Shown here: in pieces, positions 61,514 to 64,000 of the stretch
How the letters are laid out: every line of letters begins with the position of its first letter
Numbering within the stretch: the stretch's first letter is position 1
Assembly (NCBI RefSeq): GCF_000423665.1
Contig: NZ_KE384072.1
Coordinates: 186,001 to 250,000 of the forward strand
Direction: 5' to 3'
Length of the DNA: 64,000 nucleotides
From: Solirubrobacter soli DSM 22325
GTDB lineage: Bacteria > Actinomycetota > Thermoleophilia > Solirubrobacterales > Solirubrobacteraceae
The notes under the pieces: generated by a model
What the model saw: only the letters and a program-made list of their open reading frames with translations
What the model was told of the DNA's origin: nothing
The model's database searches: none
Translations under genes and position numbers: made by a program

Positions 61514-62927
61514 AGCGCACGGCGAGCACGCGGGCGGCCGCGTGCTCGTCGACGCGCACCCGCGGGATCAGCAGCCCGACGACGCCCGCCAGCAGCGCGA
61601 CGCCGGCGCTCATCAGGAACGCGAGCTCGAACCCGGCGTTCGCCGGCCCGCCCGCGGCCACGTGGCCGGCGACGATCGAGGCGGCGACCTGCCCGCCCAG
61701 CGCGGCGCCGACGTTTCGGGCGATCATGTTCACGCCGGTCGCCTCGCCGGTCTCGTGCGGCTCGACGGCGGAGATCACGAGGTTCGGCAGCGCCGCGAAC
61801 GCGCAGCCGATGCCGACGTTCAAGATCATGCCCCAGAGCACGATCAGCAGCGCGGAGTCGTGCGCCAGGGCCATGCCGAGCAGCCCCAGGGACGCCAGGA
61901 CCGAGCCGACGGCGAGCGGCAGCTTGGAGCCGATCCGCTCACTGACACGGCCCACGATCGGCGCCGCGAAGAGCATCATCAGGCCGCCGGGCGCCATCAG
62001 CAGACCGGCCTGCGTGGCGTTCAACCCCAGGCCGACGTCCCCGCTCGACGGCAGCTCGGCGATCTGCGGGATCAGCACGAACGTGCCGAACAGGCCGAAG
62101 CCCACGAGCAGCGTCGCGATGTCGGTCATCAGGACCGGCGGGCGCGCGAGCGTGCGCATGTTGATCAGCGGCGCGTCGTGCCGCCGCTCGTACCAGACGA
62201 ACACGGCGAGGATCACGGCGCCCACGGCCACCAGGCCGAGCGTCTTGTCCGAGCCCCAGCCCCAGTCGTTCGCGCGCGAGACCGCGATCAGCACGGCCGA
62301 GAGCCCGAACGCGAGGATGCCGGCGCCCAGGTAGTCGACCTTGCCGGGCGTGCGGACGGGCGACTCCGGCACGTACCGGATCGTCGTGAAGGTGGCGACC
62401 GCGCCCATCGCGGCGGACATCCAGAAGATCCAGTGGTAGCTCGCCTGGTCGACCAGCAGCCCGCCGAGCGGGAGGCCGATCGCGCCGCCGATGCCCGCGG
62501 TCGCACCGAGCAGCGCGATGCCCGTCGGGATCTTCGCGAGCGGGAACTCGTCGCGCACGATCCCGAACGAGAGCGGGAAGACACCGCCGCCCACGCCCTG
62601 CAGGACGCGGCCGGCGATCATCAGCGGCAGGTCGTTGCTCAAAGCGCTGACCACCGAGCCGAGCGCGAACGCGGCCAGGGACACCGCCAGGAACCGCTCC
62701 TTACCGAACATGTCACCGAGCCGGCCGAGCACCGGCGTGGCGATCGACGCGGCCAGGAAGTAGCCGCTGATCATCCACGTGATGTCGCTCGTCGAGACGC
62801 CGAAGGCGTGCTGCATCGCCGTCAGCGCGGGGATCACGGTCGTCTGCGCCAGCGCGAACGCGAGCGCACCGATCGCGAGGATCGCGAGCGTGACGTTGTG
62901 ATGTTGTCGAGCGGGATGTTCGTTCAT
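61512..62927 (-). CDS. MFS transporter, DHA2 (14-span drug efflux) family
   Basis: A 471-residue transporter. LAILAIGALAFALAQTTVIP opens the first span, then VSTSDITWMISGYFLAASIA with LGRLGDMFGKERFLAVSLAA (motif A) and GRVLQGVGGGVFPLSFGIVR. Fourteen hydrophobic segments fit the DHA2 exporters. ATG at 62927. Its stop codon falls in the closing arm of the 163-nt element. A hairpin at 62943-62996 lies just upstream and may control it. Confidence 0.9.
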   Translation of the reverse strand: MNEHPARQHHNVTLAILAIGALAFALAQTTVIPALTAMQHAFGVSTSDITWMISGYFLAASIATPVLGRLGDMFGKERFLAVSLAAFALGSVVSALSNDLPLMIAGRVLQGVGGGVFPLSFGIVRDEFPLAKIPTGIALLGATAGIGGAIGLPLGGLLVDQASYHWIFWMSAAMGAVATFTTIRYVPESPVRTPGKVDYLGAGILAFGLSAVLIAVSRANDWGWGSDKTLGLVAVGAVILAVFVWYERRHDAPLINMRTLARPPVLMTDIATLLVGFGLFGTFVLIPQIAELPSSGDVGLGLNATQAGLLMAPGGLMMLFAAPIVGRVSERIGSKLPLAVGSVLASLGLLGMALAHDSALLIVLWGMILNVGIGCAFAALPNLVISAVEPHETGEATGVNMIARNVGAALGGQVAASIVAGHVAAGGPANAGFELAFLMSAGVALLAGVVGLLIPRVRVDEHAAARVLAVR

Positions 62928-62942
62928 GACCCTGACTACGTT

Positions 62943-62996
62943 CGAAACCGGAGGAGGCCCTCCACATTAGCGAAGTGGACGGTCCCCTCCGGTTCG
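62943..62996 (-). promoter_or_regulatory. Hairpin upstream of the MFS transporter gene
   Basis: AACCGGAGG (62946-62954) pairs with CCTCCGGTT (62986-62994), and inside it TCCAC (62961-62965) pairs with GTGGA (62975-62979) around an AT-rich loop. It lies between the lamin-tail gene and the MFS gene, both on the minus strand. It could end the first transcript, act as an attenuator for the second, or hold an operator (TCCAC-N9-GTGGA). Confidence 0.45.
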
Positions 62997-63031
62997 GCCT
63001 ACACGAGTCTTCACATGACGGGTTCGAACCG

Positions 63032-64000
63032 CTACGGCGTCGTGGTGGACAGCGTGAACGTCAACGTCTTGGCGTAACCGCCGGTACGCAGGGCGTCCTT
63101 GGTGCCGATCGGCTGCTTGAGGCCGATCGCGACCTCGTCGTTGGAGACCGGTCCGGCGTAGGTGAGCAGGGCGAGCAGCGTGCCCGAGACGGCGCCGTAC
63201 GCGCCGCCGTTGGCGTTGATCTGCAGCGCGGCAGGCAGCGCGAACGTGCCGTTGACGAGGTGGCCCGGCGCGACCGCGCTCGCGTCGGAGACGCTCAGCG
63301 CCGCGTCGCCCGCCGTCGAGGTGACGGTGGCGGTGGTGGCGGCCAGATAGTCCTTGGCCACACCCGCGATGAACGGCGCGAACGTCGCCGGCGCGCCCAG
63401 CACCAGGCCGAGCTGCGCGGGAACGAGGCCGTTGACGCCCCCGCCGGCGGTCACCTGGTCGGTGCGGGTGGCGATCGAGCCCGGCGAGCCGGTCGCGTCG
63501 CCCGCCTTGAACGCGCCGTTGCGGCCGACGACGCTCAACGCGGAGATCGCGCCCGACGCACCCGCGGCGTTGTCGAACGAGAAGTACGTGGTGGACGCGC
63601 CGAACGTCACGCCGGTCACGCGGTTGCCCGCGGCGTCGAACAGGTTCACGGCGTCGCCGTCGGTGCTGAGCCCGATCCCGGACCCGCTGTAGGTGCCGAT
63701 CTGGAACCCGGTCGGAACCGCGCCGCCGAACCACGCGGTCTTGAACGCGTCGGCCTTGGCGGTGTCGCCTTCGATGAAGATCACCGACCGGCCGGGAGCG
63801 ATCGACGACACGCCGTTCAGGGCGATCGCGGAGGCGAACGCGTTGGAGCTGTCATCGACCTTGAAGCCGGTCAGGTCCGCGGCGCCCGGGCCGACGTTGG
63901 TGACCTCGAACCAATCGGCGCCGTATGGGCTGTTGCCGCTGGCCCATGGGGCGACCTCGGTGACGCGCAAGGCCGGGGCGATCGCGCCCGGTGAGCCCGT
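63032..64000 (-). CDS. Lamin-tail-domain (LTD) surface protein, N-terminus outside window
   Basis: At least 322 residues are visible and the frame stays open to the window edge, so the start is missing. The sequence LRVTEVAPWASGNSPYGADW then FEVTNVGPGAADLTGFKVDD is an LTD domain, with SDGDAVNLFDAAGNRV and a GSPGSIATRTDQVTAGGGVN linker. A further SPG linker lies at the window edge, which suggests repeated domains. The C-terminal part is a beta-rich region with LTFTLSTTTP at the end. It is probably an exported protein with nuclease- or surface-associated role. Confidence 0.75.
   Translation of the reverse strand, partial: TGSPGAIAPALRVTEVAPWASGNSPYGADWFEVTNVGPGAADLTGFKVDDSSNAFASAIALNGVSSIAPGRSVIFIEGDTAKADAFKTAWFGGAVPTGFQIGTYSGSGIGLSTDGDAVNLFDAAGNRVTGVTFGASTTYFSFDNAAGASGAISALSVVGRNGAFKAGDATGSPGSIATRTDQVTAGGGVNGLVPAQLGLVLGAPATFAPFIAGVAKDYLAATTATVTSTAGDAALSVSDASAVAPGHLVNGTFALPAALQINANGGAYGAVSGTLLALLTYAGPVSNDEVAIGLKQPIGTKDALRTGGYAKTLTFTLSTTTP

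Overview
This 64-kb window is very GC-rich, gene-dense bacterial DNA. Genes abut or overlap by 1-4 nt (ATGA and GTGA junctions), GTG starts are frequent and Shine-Dalgarno sites are purine-rich. The gene content is actinobacterial: an ECF41 sigma factor, a SARP/BTAD regulator, an F420-type NADP oxidoreductase, an alditol oxidase, a SigB-type sigma factor and DUF6328. I infer a soil actinobacterium, most like the Thermoleophilia/Solirubrobacterales. No rRNA, tRNA, CRISPR array, transposase or replication origin was seen, so this looks like ordinary chromosome with accessory patches.

Layout. At 0-5 kb there is a flavin-dependent monooxygenase operon (HpaB-type oxygenase, a stand-alone FAD-synthetase domain, flavin reductase, enolase-superfamily enzyme) facing a LysR regulator, then small membrane and secreted proteins. 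At 5-9 kb there is a TetR-SRPBCC pair with an operator over the TetR start codon, a secreted OpuAC-type binding protein whose halves are in swapped order, and an orphan ParB-like protein. At 9-18 kb there are redox enzymes (SDR, FAD dehydrogenase, alditol oxidase), a DUF4394 protein, a ROK regulator and a sigma-like protein with a 24-copy Gly-Ala minisatellite and a transmembrane segment. At 18-25 kb there is a fused indolepyruvate:ferredoxin oxidoreductase with a FadR-type regulator, and a small sugar-type oxidoreductase operon. At 25-34 kb an ECF41 sigma gene faces its oxidoreductase partner across two mirror-image ECF41 promoters. A subtilase-metallo-beta-lactamase pair, a SigB-type sigma factor and a fluoroacetate-dehalogenase-like hydrolase follow.

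At 33.6-37.5 kb there is a compact PAAR, AAA-ATPase and two-unknown-gene module resembling a piece of an extracellular contractile injection system, next to a stand-alone acyltransferase. At 37.5-44 kb there is a GGDEF-EAL protein, a LysR regulator facing 2,2-dialkylglycine decarboxylase, an EctB-like aminotransferase and ProC. At 44-54.5 kb a six-gene, translationally coupled catabolic operon (pxpA, fused pxpBC, SDR, alcohol dehydrogenase, FAD oxidoreductase, HpcH aldolase) diverges from a GntR regulator. Near-perfect TGGTNNNACCA operators recur upstream of the operon, at the following NmrA gene, and between a split ThDP decarboxylase and an M20 peptidase, suggesting one regulon. At 54.5-64 kb there are a second dehalogenase-like hydrolase, a SARP regulator, two drug-efflux MFS proteins, a beta-propeller protein and an incomplete lamin-tail-domain surface protein.

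The most novel signal is a 163-nt element present twice (21506-21668 on minus, 61350-61512 on plus). The cores are about 92% identical. The 17-bp closing stems differ by four compensatory base-pair changes, with the remaining irregular pairs being G-U wobbles only on the sense strand. This is what a conserved structured RNA, or a hairpin-ended mobile element, would show. Both copies lie at gene 3' ends and supply stop codons to neighbouring genes.
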